NCBI GenBank assembly: GCA_028583605.1
Contig: CM053327.1
Location: 40,812,559-40,876,558, forward strand
From: Dastarcus helophoroides
Lineage: Eukaryota > Arthropoda > Insecta > Coleoptera > Bothrideridae
Direction of reading: 5' to 3'
Length of the DNA: 64,000 nucleotides
Below are positions 42,659 to 55,355 of this stretch, piece after piece; position 1 is the stretch's first letter; each line of letters starts with the position of its first letter. The position numbers and the translations under genes are program-made. Under the pieces are notes generated by a model, which was not told where the DNA came from, did not search any database, and worked only from the letters and a program-made list of their open reading frames with translations.

Positions 42659-45600
42659 CCTTAGAGCAAGGATGAGCAAGACGTGGCCCGCGGACCACAT
42701 GCGGCCCTCCTAACATTTTTCTGGGGCCCGCCTAAGCTCTACTGTTTTACGTAAACATTTTGGAAAAGGAAATGTCAAACAATTTGATGAAAAAAAAAGA
42801 ACCTAAATTTCCACGATTCATGAAATATCTTGGACATGAGCGTAGGCAAGATTTTCTTTAATGCCGGGGGGGGGGGGACAACAACAATCTTTCTAAAAAT
42901 CTCATGAGTAAAAAAGAAAACCTTCTGGCTTAGTAATGTGTATTTTTACTTAAAAACTACAGAATTGGGGACATCGCATTTTCAAATTAAAGTCAAGATT
43001 TTGAAAAAAGCCCAATCTTAAAAATAACCTTTTGGAGAACTTTAAGAAATGTCAAAATTTCGAAAAAGTGGAAATGTAAAAGAGACGAAATTTCCATACA
43101 AAATTTTTTGCAAAAAGAGTTGTAATTTCCAGAACAAGTCGAATTGAGGTGAAAAAATGCAACTTTTAAAAATAATGATTTCAGAATTTTTATTTTATTT
43201 CAATTTTGTCATATTTTTGAAATTTTTTAAGAAATCTTTTATTCAAGATTTCCTAAAAATATTCTTCTCAGATTGCTTAGATTTCTATCAAAATTTCGAT
43301 CCAATTTAAAAAAAATAGTAAACGAATTTTGTGACAAAGTCTAAATCTTTGGAAAAAATTCCATTTTAAATGGCAACAGAAACAGATAAAATTGAATTTT
43401 AAGTTAAAAATCAAAATTTGGACAAGTTGAAATTATCTGAAATAAAATTTTTAAAAAATCGGAGAAAACAAAGACTTCGAAAAAAATTCAGGATATTTTA
43501 AAAATTACGTTACAAGTTACAAAAAAATATTGAACTTTCTAGGAAACATTCCAAATTTCCAAAAGGAGGTCCAATTTTAAGAGGAAAAGTGAAAAAGTTG
43601 AAATTTTTAATAAATCATTGTGAAAATAAAAACCTAACCTTTCTCAAAAACTTGGGAAATGTGCAAAATTCAAAAAAATCTAAATTTTCGAAGATCTAAT
43701 GTTGTAAAAAGACGCAATTTTCAAAAAAAAAAGTCCAACTCTGAGAAAGAAAAATTGCAAGATTCAAAAACATTCGTCTCAAAATTTAAAATTTAGTAAA
43801 GATGTTGAATTTACACGAAATTTTTTCTCGAAATTCCCAAAAGTATTTTTCACAACAACAGAAAAGTGAACTTTTTTAAAACCATAAAACCATTTAATCT
43901 AAAGGTCCTAGTTTATTGAAAAAGACAAATATTCAAGAAAATGACAAAATTTTGAAATAAATAAACCATTTTTGAAAAAGTCCAAAAAGTAGGATTTTGA
44001 AAACAAAATCGAAATTTCGAAAAAGACAAATTTTGAGGAACAGGCGAATTTTAGGTAAAAGACTATTTTAGAAAAATTCGAAATTTTGAAAAAAACGACG
44101 AATTTACCAAAAAAAAACAGAAAAAATTTATTGAAATATTAAATATCGGATATTCAGATAAAAATCAAGATTTCCTGAAAAAGGCAAATTTTAGGAAACC
44201 AGTCAGAATTTCTAAAAAAATCAGAATCTAAAAGATCGAAATTTTTAGTAAATGTTCAGAAAAATATCGGAATTTGAGAAAAAAATTCGAGAAAACTTTG
44301 AAATGGACAAAAAATTGTCCAAAGAAAGTCAAATTAAAAAAAAATCAAAAAAATAGTCAAAACCCTGAGAAAAAGACGATATTGTAGGAGAAATTTTGCC
44401 AAAAAGATCTAGATTTTAAGAAAAAGCATTTAATCTTACTGAAACTTCGAAATTCAGAAAAAGAGTAAATTTTAAGGGAAAAATCGAATATTTATTTGTT
44501 CTGGACTCTCTGGACGAGTCAGAGGAAGACAGGCTCCCTACCTTGCCTCAACAAGTGTCAGAAAATGTCAAATATTGTCATAACACATCGAAATTTTGAC
44601 AAACAAGTTGAAACTACCAGAATTTGGATTAAAAAAGGTTGAAATTTACAAAGAAATGTTTGTCCTTTCACAAAAGTTTTAAATTTCTAAAAAATATACC
44701 TTTTTGTCAAAAGATCAACCAGATTTCGAAAAAAAGGCAAATTTTATTAACCAAGCTGAACTTTTCAGAACCAAAAAATGTTGAAATTTTCGGGAAAATC
44801 GAATTTCCAGAAATGACGAAATTTCAGAAAAAAAAACATAATTCAAAATTTTGATAGTCATGTTTGATAAAAGAAGGCAAATGTTATGAATAAATGCAAA
44901 ATTAAAAAAAAAAGTCAAATTTTGTAAAAAAATATACAAAATTTGTGAAAAAGGTAAAAATTTCGAAAAACTGTTTCAAGGAAAGGATGAATTCTGAAGA
45001 ATTGGAAAGTCGTCCAATTGAATATATACAAATTTTCAGTTTGCTGCATGAACCAGGAGGTGCAAGCGCCTCAACATTTAGATTTTTTTCACGTGCGGCC
45101 CGCTCAAAATTTTTAGCTTTGTAATTGGTCCGCTGTAAAAAAGTTTGCTCATCTCTGCCTTAGAGTAAAAAAATTTCGAATATTTATACTCTCTGGACTC
45201 TCTGGACGAGTCAGAGGAAGACAGGCTTCCTACCTTGCCCCAACAGGCGTCAGAAAATGTCAAATATTGTGATAACACATCGAAATTTTGACAAACAAGT
45301 TGAAACTACCAGAATTTGGATCAAAAAAGGGTTGAAATTTACAAAGAAATTTTTGTCCTTTCACAAAAATTTAAAATTTCTAAGAAATATACTTTTTTGT
45401 CAAAAGATCGACCAGATTTCGAAAAAAGGCAAATTTTAATAAATAAGCTGAAATTTTCAGAATCAAAAAAAGGCGAAATTTACAGGAAGTCGAATTTCCA
45501 GAAATGACGAAATTTCAGAAAAAAAACAAGGAACTTTTAAATTCAAAATTTCGACAGTCATGTTTGATAAAAGAAGACAAATTTTATGAATAAATACAAA

Positions 45601-45865
45601 ATTTTAAAAGAAAAAGTCAAATTTTGCAAAACAATATAGAAAATTTGAGAAAAAGGTAGAAATTTCGAAAAAATGTTTCAAGGAAAGGATGAATTCTGAA
45701 GAATTGGAAAGTCCTTCAATTGAATATATACAAATTTTCAATTTGCTGCATGAGGGGGTGCGAGCGCCCCAACATTCATAATTTTCTCACATGCGGCCCG
45801 CGCAATATTTTTAGCCTTGTAATTGTCCCGCGCTGTAAAAAAAGTTGCTCATCCCTGCCTTAGAG
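42659..45865. mobile_element. Non-autonomous hAT element, copy B
   Basis: 42667-45857, starting CAAGGATGAGCAAG (a C-A-A variant of CAGGG) and ending GTTGCTCATCCCTG, flanked by CCTTAGAG (42659-42666, 45858-45865). An internal right-end sequence followed by CCTTAGAG also occurs near 45136-45175, so the last ~690 bp, with its flank, are a tandem duplication of the tail. No transposase. A G11 run lies near 42866. Confidence 0.85.
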
Positions 45866-46080
45866 TATGGAAATTTCGACTTTAATCTCGAAATTGCGAG
45901 CAAGATTAACGTCGAAGTTTCGAGATTAAAGTCGAAATTTTGAGAAAAAGTCGAAATTTCGAAAAAAGTCGAAATTCGGGAGTTTAAAGTTGAAATTTCG
46001 AGAAAAAAGTCGACTTTAAACTCAAAATTTCCAATTTTTTTTTAAATTGATGTCCTTTCTGCACTTTGGTAGGTTTATGC

Positions 46081-46763
46081 TATCAAATTTTTTGATAACG
46101 AAGACTTCCACGGTCAGAGTCAGTACAGGATATACTTCTTCCGGGATTGGACCGTGTCAAAGAACTACTAAAAGTGTTTGACGTTTCGCCCACCATCGTA
46201 GGGGGCTTCTTCAGGATCAAAGAAAATAAACAATAAATGAAAAGAGGAAAATGAGGGAATATGCAAAAATGAAAAAATGAAAAAGCCAATTTTAAAACAT
46301 CAGAGCACGGTAACTCAGTATGTTCACCATACCAGAGACGAAACTCTTCTGAAGAAGCCTCCTACGATGGTGGGGTGAACTACTGGGGATGAATTACTAA
46401 AAGTGTTCGACGTTTCGCCCACCATTGTAGAGGGCTTCTTCGGGAACAAAGAAAAGAAACAATAAATGAAAAGAGGAAAATGAGGGAATATGCAAAAATG
46501 AAAGAATGAAAAGGCCAATTTCAAAACATCAGAGGACGGTAACTCAGTATGTTCACTATACCAGAGGAGGAAATCTTCTGAATTGAAAATTGGTACGAAG
46601 GATAAGAAAGTTTAGACAGAAGTGCACGGTAATTCAGTATGTCCACCATACCAGAGGCGAAACTCTTCTGAAGAAACCCCCTACGATGGTGGGCGAAACG
46701 TCGAACACTTTTAGACACGGTCCAATCCCGGAACAAGTATATCCTGTACTATCAAATTTTTTG
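46081..46763. mobile_element. Family 3 hammerhead-like repeats, inverted cluster
   Basis: Insert 46095-46749 flanked by the 14-bp duplication TATCAAATTTTTTG (46081-46094, 46750-46763). Its outer ends are inverted copies of GTACAGGATATACTT...GGACCGTGTC. Inside are two direct ~240-bp minus-sense units (around 46165-46320 and 46395-46560, each with AATAAATGAAAAGAGGAAAA) and one plus-sense unit (46640-46749). Small minus-strand ORFs (46083-46289, 46324-46524) are translations of the repeats. Confidence 0.8.
46165..46214 (-). ncRNA. Hammerhead-like motif, family 3
   Basis: On the minus strand: CTGAAGA (46208-46214), one extra A, stem II GCCC/GGGC around an 11-base loop, GAAA, palindromic ACGT, then C at the cleavage position (a GTC triplet). 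A sister copy at about 46395-46445 preserves a GTTC/GAAC stem I but reads CCGAAGA. A plus-sense copy lies at 46668-46715. The architecture matches families 1 and 2; activity is unproven. Confidence 0.5.
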
Positions 46764-46779
46764 TTGAAATTTAATTGTT

Positions 46780-47887
46780 AGCACAATATTTTTTAAAACT
46801 GTTACCCAACATTTAAACTTTCAAGTTAAAAAAAATTGTGTTTTCGAGTTTGGTTCTGTAAGTTGCTAGAATAATAAAAAATAACTATTTGTAAACTTCT
46901 GAGGCATAGAATAGACGCAAATCACTGAAAGTGGAGTTGCGAAATACTTAAAATTAACTAAATTTGGACAGATATCCCCAAACTACCTTGGAATAATGTA
47001 TGCAATTTATGACTCATACAATTTTGTACAGATCAAAATAAACAAACAAACACGTAGTCGCATTTCAAAAACTGTTTAGAAAATTGTCAACAAACCATAA
47101 AAAATTTAAATATTTCCAAACTGGGCCGAAGAAATGTTAAATAAATTGAAAAAAACAAACCAAATCAAGGAACCAACCGAAAACATACTTTATAAGGATA
47201 AGAGGCAAACAAAGTAAATATATAACAACTCTTGTTATCACTCAACCGTAATAATTTTTATCTTTAGGCATTTCTTGAAGAGTATATATTTATTCTCATA
47301 CTTTGTTTATTTTCATACTTTCCACAATTTAGATATTTAGCTGAATTTAAACACGTAAACCTGCAGGTGTCAAAGTTTTAAACGTTTACCTACATACGAG
47401 TAGAATTCCAAAGGCATTAGTTGCCCCAGGATTACATTGTTCCAGGATTACAATTCAACTACAAATGCTCCTATATTTGCAGTAGAGTTCCATATGGATA
47501 TTTGCTTCTACATATACGTATCTGGTACTATTATTGCAACCGATAATTACGCAGGTGTACAAAGAATTGCTACTTCCTAGTCGACTATCAATGAAGAATT
47601 TTACATACAAAGTTAATCAATTCCTCAGATGTTTAATTAATGCTCATTTAAACTAGAACAAGTTGCAATGCAATCAGAGATAAAATGAATAATACCGAAG
47701 AATAAAATGAAAAAGATAATTATACTTAATGTGGTTGCTTAAAATTTTGATACAAATCCAATTCTTAAAAATTTGGAACTTTATGAAATTTGGACAGTAA
47801 AAATGTTGAAAGTCGAGAAAAGGTCGATATTGAAAGGGTGCATATTTTGAAATGACGAAATTTTCGAAATAAGTCAAAATTTTCAAT
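46780..47887. other. AT-rich intergenic DNA
   Basis: Unique-looking except for one arm of the foldback family at 47050-47157 (CACGTAGTCGCATTTCAAAA to ATGTTAAATAAATTG). No gene recognised. Confidence 0.5.
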
Positions 47888-48132
47888 AATAATCGTATTC
47901 TTCAGAAATTCGTATTCGTATTCGTTGAAAATTTTTAATAAATGTGACCCAAGAGACTTTCACTTCTTTCACGTAGACCAGGGATGAGAAAACCTCTTTC
48001 GAAATTTTCGAAATAAGTCGAAATTTTCAATAATCATCGTATTCTTCAGAAATTCGTATTCGTATTCCTTGAAAATTTTTAATAAAGGTGACCCAAGAGA
48101 CTTTCACTTCTTTCACGTAGACCAGGGATGAG
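47888..48132. repeat. Local tandem duplication at a hAT end
   Basis: A ~140-bp block (ATTCTTCAGAAATTCGTATTC to TTCACGTAGACCAGGGATGAG) occurs twice, near 47895-47990 and 48040-48136. The first copy carries only the first bases of the hAT end. This looks like slippage or an abortive event at the insertion site. Confidence 0.75.
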
Positions 48133-50575
48133 CAACCTTTTTTTTACAGCGGGCCAATAACAAGGCTAAAAATTTTTGCGGGCCGCTATGAGAAAAATAT
48201 GAATGCTGGGGCGCTTGCACCCCCTGGTTCATGCAACAAACTGAAAATTTGTTTGTATTCAATTGGAGGACTTTCTAATTCTTCAGAATTCAGCCTTTCC
48301 TTGAAACATTTTTTCGAAATTTCTACCTTTTTCTAAAATTTTGTATGTATTTATAAAATTTGCCTTCTTTTATCAAACATGACTGTCAAAATTTTGAATT
48401 TAAAAGTTCCTCGTTTTTTTTTCTGAAATTTTGTCATTCCTCGAAATTCGACTTTTCCTGACAACTTCGCCTTTTTTTGATTCTGAAAATTTCAGCTTGT
48501 TTATTAAAATTTGCCTTTTTTTCGAAATCTAGTCGATCTTTTGATAAAAAGGTATATTTTTTAGAAATTTTAAATTTTTGTGAAAGCATAAAAATTTCTT
48601 TGTGAATTACAACCCCTTTTTTAATCCAAATTTCTGGTAGTTTTAACTTGTTTGTCAAGATTTCGATGTGTTATCACAATATTTGACATTTTCTGACGCC
48701 TGTTGGGGCAAGGTAGGGAGCCTGTCTTCCTCTGACTCGTTCAGAGAGGCCAGAGAGTATAAATATTCGAAATTTTTATACTCAAGGCAGAGATGAGCAA
48801 ACTTTTTTTACAGCGGACCAATTACAAAGCTAAAAATTTTGAGCGGGCCGCACGTGAAAAAAATATAAATGTTGAGGCGCTTGCACCTCCTGGTTCATGC
48901 AGCAAACTGAAAATTTGTATATATTCAATTGGACGACTTTCCAGTTCTTCAGAATTCATCCTTTCCTTGAAACATTTTTTCGAAATTTCTACCTTTTTCT
49001 CAAATTTTCTATATTGTTTTGCAAAATTTTACTTTTTCTTTTAAAATTTTGCATTTATTCATAAAATTTGTCTTCTTTTATCAAACATGACTGTCGAAAT
49101 TTTGAATTTAAAAGTTCCCCGTTTTTTTTTTCTGAAATTTCGTCATTTCTGGAAATTCGACTTCCTGGAAATTTCGCTTTTTTTTGATTCTGAAAATTTC
49201 AGCTTTTTTATTAAAATTTGCCTTTTTTTCGAAATCTGGTCGATCTTTTGACAAAAGAGTATATTTTTTAGAAATTTTAAATTTTTGTGAAAGGACAAAA
49301 ATTTGTTTGTAAATTTCAACCCTCTTTTAATCCAAATTTTTGGTAGTTTCAACTTCTTTGTTAAAATTTCGATGTGTTATCACAATATTTGACATTTTCT
49401 GACGCCTGTTGAGGCAAGGTAGGGAGCCTGTCTTTCTCTGACTCGTCCAGAGTGTCCAGAGAAAATAAATATTCGATTCTTCCCTTAAAATTTACCTTTT
49501 TTTCTGAATTTCGAAGTTTCAATAAGATTAAATGCCTTTTTTCGAAATTTAGATCTTTTTTGCAAAATTTCTCGACAATATCGTCTTTTTCTCGGGGTTT
49601 TGACTATTTTTTTGATTTTTTTTTTAATTTGACTTTCTTTGGACAATTTTTTGTCCATTTCAAAGTTTTCTCGAATTTTTTTCTCAAATTCCTATATTTT
49701 TCTGAACATTTATTAAAAATTTCGATCTTTTAGATTCTGATTTTTTTAGAAATTCTGACTGGTTTCCTAAAATTTGCCTTTTTCAGGAAATCTTGATTTT
49801 TATCTGAATATCCGATATTTAATATTTCAATAAATTTTTTCTGTTTTTTTTGGTAAATTCGTCTTTTTTTTCAAAATTTCGAATTTTTCTAAAATAGTGT
49901 TTTACCTAAAATTCGCCTGTTCCTCAAAATTTGTCTTTTTCGAAATTTCGATTTTGTTTTCAAAATCCTACTTTTTGGAATTTTCAAAAATGGTTTATTT
50001 ATTTCAAAATGTTGTCATTTTCTTGAATATTTGTTTTTTTCAATAAACTACGACTTTTAGATCAAATGGTTTTATGGTTCTGAAAATGTTCCGTTTTCTG
50101 TTGTTGCGAAAAATATTTTTGGGGATTTCGAGAAGAAGATTTCTTGTAAATTTAACATCTTTAGTGAATTTTAAATTTTGAGAATATTTTTGAATCTTGC
50201 GATTTTTCTTTCTCAGCGTTGGTCTTTTTTTTTGAAAATTGCGTCTTTTACAAAATTAGATCTTTGAAAATTTTGATTTTTTAAAAAATGTTGCACATTT
50301 CTCGAGTTTTTGAGAAAGGTTAGGGTTTTATTTTCAATATGATTTATTGAAAATTTCAACTTTTTAAATTCTCCTCTTTAAATTGGACCTTCTTTTGGAA
50401 ATTTGGAATGTTTCCTAAAAAGTTCAATATTTCTTTGTAATTTGTAACGTAATTTTCAAACATCCTTTTTCTTTTTTTTTCTGATTTTTTAAAATTTTAT
50501 TTCCGACAATTTCTACTAGTCCAAAATTCATGTTGTTCTCCAAAATTTGACTTTTAACTCAAAGTTCAATTTTAT
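48124..50575 (-). mobile_element. Truncated inverted copy C of the non-autonomous hAT
   Basis: Starts CAGGGATGAGCAACC (the right end, inverted) and runs colinear with the reverse of copy B. A second end-like sequence at 48784-48810 shows the same tail duplication as in copy B. Homology stops near 50575, at the part equivalent to about 8160 in copy A, so the other terminus is missing. ORFs inside are by-products. Confidence 0.8.
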
Positions 50576-53355
50576 CGCTTCTGGATATTTTTTGGACATC
50601 TGGAGTATGCGCTGCATCGGGTGTCTTCAGGTGAAAATTAAAAGTTAAATGTTTGGTTAAACGTAATAAAACTAACTTAATCAGTTTGCATAACTTCGTT
50701 GGTGCAGACTGCAGAATGATATTTTGTTCAAATTCGTTGATACGTTCACCAGACAGACAAACAAACACACTTTCTTATTTATACAGATAAGGAAAAATTT
50801 TCATTGTCCATGTAAAACGTTAAGAATGGTCCCTTCCATAGTTTTCCCTGAACGTATTCTCCTACTTTGACGCAGCATGACGCAGTTTGGATGTTAGAAA
50901 AAGCAGAGTTTTACAACAGACTGGAATATTGTTTAGCACAGTCTGGCGGCCTATTTGAATTCCTTATATTGTAATGTTTAAAAAGTTATTATGTTATATA
51001 CTTCACTAGATTTATTATTTATTTTGTTTAAGAAATCTCGTTTATTTATTTTGGTTATCAAAGAATATCAGTTTTATTTTGCCTCAGACGTTGATTACAT
51101 CAACGGACTAAAAGAACAAACAGCATGTGATTTGGAAATTTTAATAAAATTGTCGCTTGCCAGTAGCAATCCCTTAACAAAACACGTTAGAAACTATGAT
51201 ATACTACTGAAATCTCCACCAGCACTGATCGCTGCGCTCTGCGTAAAATTGTTTACACCGGTGTAGGAGAATACAAGGCGCCGCCCATCTATCCCACTAT
51301 TAGTTCTCAATGTTAAATCTCTCATTAACATTCTTCCTATGGATAATGTTTGACTTTGCTGATGTGTATATTAGTTAGGATGCAATTTTTTAATGAGGAG
51401 TACTTAATGTCAGGAATTATAGAAAGAAATATATTGAAAGTTTGGGAAACAGTAACGGAGGCGAAGACACGGGTATTAGTTGGTAAAAACAAAGAGATGC
51501 AGCTGCAGTGATCTAATTAATCTTAATTTAATAATAAAATCTTACAGCTTGCAAAAAATTTACTAGTTAAACTGATATCGCCTTTCTCTTTGTTATGTTA
51601 AACATAATCAGTATTTATGTGGTTTAATAAACCCTTTATTAAGTGCGTTTAAATAACTTTATTAATTTAAAACAAATAACTCGATCGAAAATAACCATTC
51701 AGTTGATGATTTTACGTGACCTGAATATTCTGAAGCTTTGAAGCACTGCAATTGAATTTGTTTATTTTAATCAATAATCCACGCTATCGTTGCTATCAAT
51801 ATTCTATTTATATATTATAGCAAACCTAACGCAAAATCTTTCTGGTCATCTTTTTACAATTAAAAAGATGGTGAGTAAGTTTTAATAAACTACCACAGCT
51901 TCTATTTTAACAAAAGTGATTATCTCTGAAAATCTGGCCTATTAAAACAACCAGTTTTTTTTCTTAAAAATTAAGCGGTTGTCACTTCTAGACAAAAAAA
52001 TTATCCGAAGATTTAGATTTGTGGAACAAATAACAAGTTATAAAGTATTTAACATGTTCAGCATTTTTAAAATAAGAAGAAAAACTGAATAAAGTGCAGG
52101 AGATGTCAAGGTTCTAGGAAAAAATTGTGAAGTGTGTAGTATTTACTTTTCCACAGTCTCAGAGTTATTCAACGCACAGCTTAACTAATATCATTTAAAT
52201 TACTAATTATTTCGATGTTTTACGATGAACTTCTTCTATAATTTATGTAAACTTTGTAATGCAAAATTGCGTCCGATGTCTTTAATAAGTAATAATTTAT
52301 GTGAAGGTAACGTGTGTGGTTGGGTAATTGATGAGCAACCGTGATTCTTCGGAAAGCAAAAACAAACAACACCTAATTAATTTTAATAGAGGCAAGTTCG
52401 TTATTTGAATAAAGATGTATCTTGTTGGTTGGTCGTTACGGCCGGTACTTGTCGCTGACAGTTCAAACACATCGAAGATTGTTTGTTATATTTTTTAGTA
52501 CTTCCATCACTTTTATATTGGCTGTACGTTAACACAGAGAGGATGCAGAAAAAATATATCCGTTTAGACATTATCGACTCAAGTTGATGTAATTGGGATA
52601 CTTGAGTTACTTCTTGCATGGCTTCGTTAGAGATATTGACGTATAATAGGAACGTTTTAAAAATTGATTTATTTCTTTATTCCCAAGTGCAAATCTTTAA
52701 AACGTCATAAACTATATGCAATTCTTAACTGAACTTAATGTTAAACAGTAATCTTGACACAAATAACTAATATAGCAACATGGTCATTGTTTGCGGCATT
52801 TCTAGCCTATGATATACTCCTTTTAAATATTTAAAACATGGACAGACAATAAAGGTAACTTTTCAACGCATTTATAAGAAAAAAATTTAATTGTGCGTAA
52901 GACTACCCAACTCCTTTAAATAAAAATAACCTTGAATTGAATAACGTAATCTAATATTATTTAGAACCAAGGTGGGTGGTCTTTTAAGTGAAAGTAGTTG
53001 TCTTCATGAATATTAAGTTGATTAACAATTTTACTAATATTTAGTTAAGAAAAATGGAACGGTTTTCCAGAATTTATTGCTTATAAAATGCGTATTAATA
53101 TTGGCATATTGCATAAAACTGATTACCTTAAAAGGATTAATATAAAATAATTAGGGTTAATCAATCGCTACGAAAATCGCTTTTAAAATCTCTAAATCAC
53201 AAGAAATATTTAATTAGACATTTACAACATATTGCATTTTCATTCCTTCCTTGCAAAGGGCAATCCCACTATGCCTTCAAAGCACTAAGAGTAGGATGAA
53301 GAGATAAGGATAGATGGCGATGAACCGCCTTCTTAAACAAGGACAGGTTTTTTTT
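50576..53355. other. AT-rich intergenic DNA
   Basis: Unique-looking, without the AAATTTCGA repeat. Small ORFs (50559-50768, 50991-51266, 52401-52619) have no recognised motif. If a host intron or gene flank exists in this window, this is one of the likelier places, but nothing here proves it. Confidence 0.45.
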
Positions 53356-53356
53356 T

Positions 53357-53490
53357 GTGGAACGGACTGGTCCTTGGCTATTTTCAAAAACTGAAATACA
53401 AATCTTGTCCGTAGAGCAACCTCTGTTCTGTTTTTTAAACTTTCTCGGTTTCAGGGGACAAGATTTGTACTTGTATTTCAAGGTTGTAAT
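53357..53490. mobile_element. Family 1 mini-element, head-to-head pair
   Basis: Left arm GTGGAACGGACTGGTCCTTGG...CAAATCTTGTCC meets a right arm GTAGAGCAACCTCTGTTCTG...ACAAGATTTGTA. The right arm begins just 3' of the hammerhead cleavage position. The 197-residue minus ORF (53269-53862) runs through two such repeats and is not a gene. Confidence 0.75.
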
Positions 53491-53782
53491 TTTTGGGGAA
53501 AATTCCATTTGGTAACGAATTCCACAGCTTGGAAGTTCTATAGAAAAAGTCTCCACAGACACAGAAGTACTCACTGTGTCAAGCTCGTCCGCACAGGAAT
53601 TTGCTGTCTCCGACTGTCTTGTATGCCTTAAAAATCTTACCCTTGGAAGGATCAATCCTATTAGTTTCTGGGAGCATCTCGCATTATAGAAAAGAGATAA
53701 GTCACCAATCATCCGCCCAGGGCCGTGCAAAGAGGCAACCGCACCAGACGGCACCTTAAGGAGGCGGCATAAGCAGCCAAGC

Positions 53783-54057
53783 CAAAATATTTTTTTGATG
53801 GAACGGACTGGTCCTTGGTTATCTTCAAAAATTGAAATACAGAACTTGTCCCCTGAAACCAAGAAAGATTAAAAAACACAACAAAGGTTGCTCTAACGCG
53901 TTTCGACAGCCAAGCTGTCATCTTCAGAGAGGGAGTTTTCTTTCTGAAGATGGCAGCTTGGCTGTCGAAACGCGTTAGAGTAACCTTTGTTGTGTTTTTT
54001 AATCTTTCTTGGTTTCAGGGGACAAGTTCTGTATTTCAATTTTTGAAGTCAAAATAT
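53783..54057. mobile_element. Family 1 mini-element, near-complete head-to-head pair
   Basis: Insert about 53791-54049 with CAAAATAT at 53783-53790 and 54050-54057. The left arm (GATGGAACGGACTGG to the full hammerhead-like motif, ~53935) is minus sense; the right arm (from ~53941, CTGAAGATGGCAGC...) is plus sense. The two 5' ends face each other across GGGAGTTTTC. On one strand it would fold into a >100-bp hairpin. Confidence 0.85.
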
Positions 54058-54527
54058 AATTTGAGCTATTCAATTGTTAAACATCGCTTTTCTATATTGC
54101 TGAATGTCAAGGGCAAATGCGGCACTGAGCGCGCTGCATGCGGCTCCTCATTCAGTTGAGTACGGTTCCCATTGACATTTTAATATTTTTTTATTAATTT
54201 ATAACTCTTGATTATTTGGTATCCATGAAAAAGAAAAAACAAACTAAAAAAAAGTTTGAAAGTTTTTCCATAAATGTCGAGATTTTTCCCGAAATTTTCA
54301 CTTTTTTCTTCTGAGAATTCTAAGGTTATTTACATTTTAAACGAGACTAAACTAGAAGTTTTGAAAAAACATAGAAATTTGACAAATTGAAAATTTTTTG
54401 ATAAAAGATGGACAAATTGGGATTAATTAAATTTCAAGAATATAGTCCATATTTGAAAAAGTCAAAAATACCAATTTAAATTCGGGAGAAACGTTAAAAT
54501 CAAAACTGAAAAATTAGAAAAATTGAT

Positions 54528-54665
54528 ATACAAATCTTGTCCCCTGAAACCAAAAAAGAATGAAAAACACAACAGCGTTTCGACAGCCAAGAGGTGTTTT
54601 TGGTTTCAGGGGACAAGATTTGTATTTCATTTTTTGAAGATAACCAAGGATCAGTCCGTTCCACC
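54528..54665. mobile_element. Family 1 mini-element, head-to-head pair
   Basis: Left arm TACAAATCTTGTCCCCTGAAACC through CGTTTCGACAGCCAAG; right arm GTGTTTTTGGTTTCAGGGGAC to CAGTCCGTTCCACC, followed by an A18 run. The junction lies within the stem II region of the left arm. Confidence 0.8.
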
Positions 54666-55199
54666 AAAAAAAAAAAAAAAAATGTAAAATTAGAATCTGG
54701 AAAAAATCAATATTTGGAAAAAAAAGTAATTTACCTAATGTATAAAAAAATGGCAACATTTTCAGAATAATATCAAATTGAAAAATAATTTGCACTCATT
54801 ACAAAAGACATGAAATTTTTATTTTGAGGAAAAATTGAATCTTTCTAAGAAAAGGTAAAATTTCAAGTTTCAAATCGAAATTTTAGGAAAAATGTGAAAA
54901 TTAGAACTGAAATCGAAATCTATAGAAAAAAGTTAAAATTCTACAAAAAGTAAATAAGGTCAAAAGTTTCCAAAAAAGTAGAATTTTTCAAAAGTCAAAA
55001 TCTTCAGGTAAAAACTGAAAAAAATTTGTTTTTCAAACTAGTTTTAAATTTCAAAACAGTGGAAATTACTAAAAAAGGTCGGGAAATTCTTAAAAGACCA
55101 AATTCCTCCAAAAAGTAAACTATAGGAAAATAAAAATTTTTTGAAATTTTCGAAATCCCGAAAGAGGTCAAAATTTTGAAATATTCGAATTTAATTATG

Positions 55200-55355
55200 G
55201 TGGAACGGACTGGTTCTTGGTTATCTTCAAAAATTGAAGAGAGAGATACAGTGTCTCTCTGAAAATGATACCTTGGCTCTCGAAACGCGTTAGAGCAACC
55301 TTTGCTGGGTTTTTTAATCTTTCTTGGTTTCAGGGGACATGTCTTATATTTCAAT
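55200..55355. mobile_element. Family 1 mini-element, head-to-head pair
   Basis: A short left arm (GGTGGAACGGACTGGTTC to AAAAATTGAA) is joined through GAGAGAGATACAGTGTC to a right arm with CTCTCTGAAAATGATACC, GAAACGCGTTAGAGCAACC and the tail. The right arm's core reads CTGAAAA (changed). Confidence 0.8.

Larger units (their letters stand above)
41503..46075. repeat. Duplicated block, copy B
   Basis: Homologous to copy A (2408-2534 joined to 6277-10990). Near 41634 it has the uninterrupted ATGTACAT site that is occupied in copy A. It also lacks the MITE and the 10833 mini-element. Confidence 0.85.

Noticed and set aside
50991..51266. 91-residue plus-strand ORF in unique DNA
   Set aside because: No domain, start context or splice signals that I can support.
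53269..53862. 197-residue minus-strand ORF
   Set aside because: It runs through two family 1 mini-elements and unrelated DNA between them; its peptides are translations of the repeat and occur in several other places.
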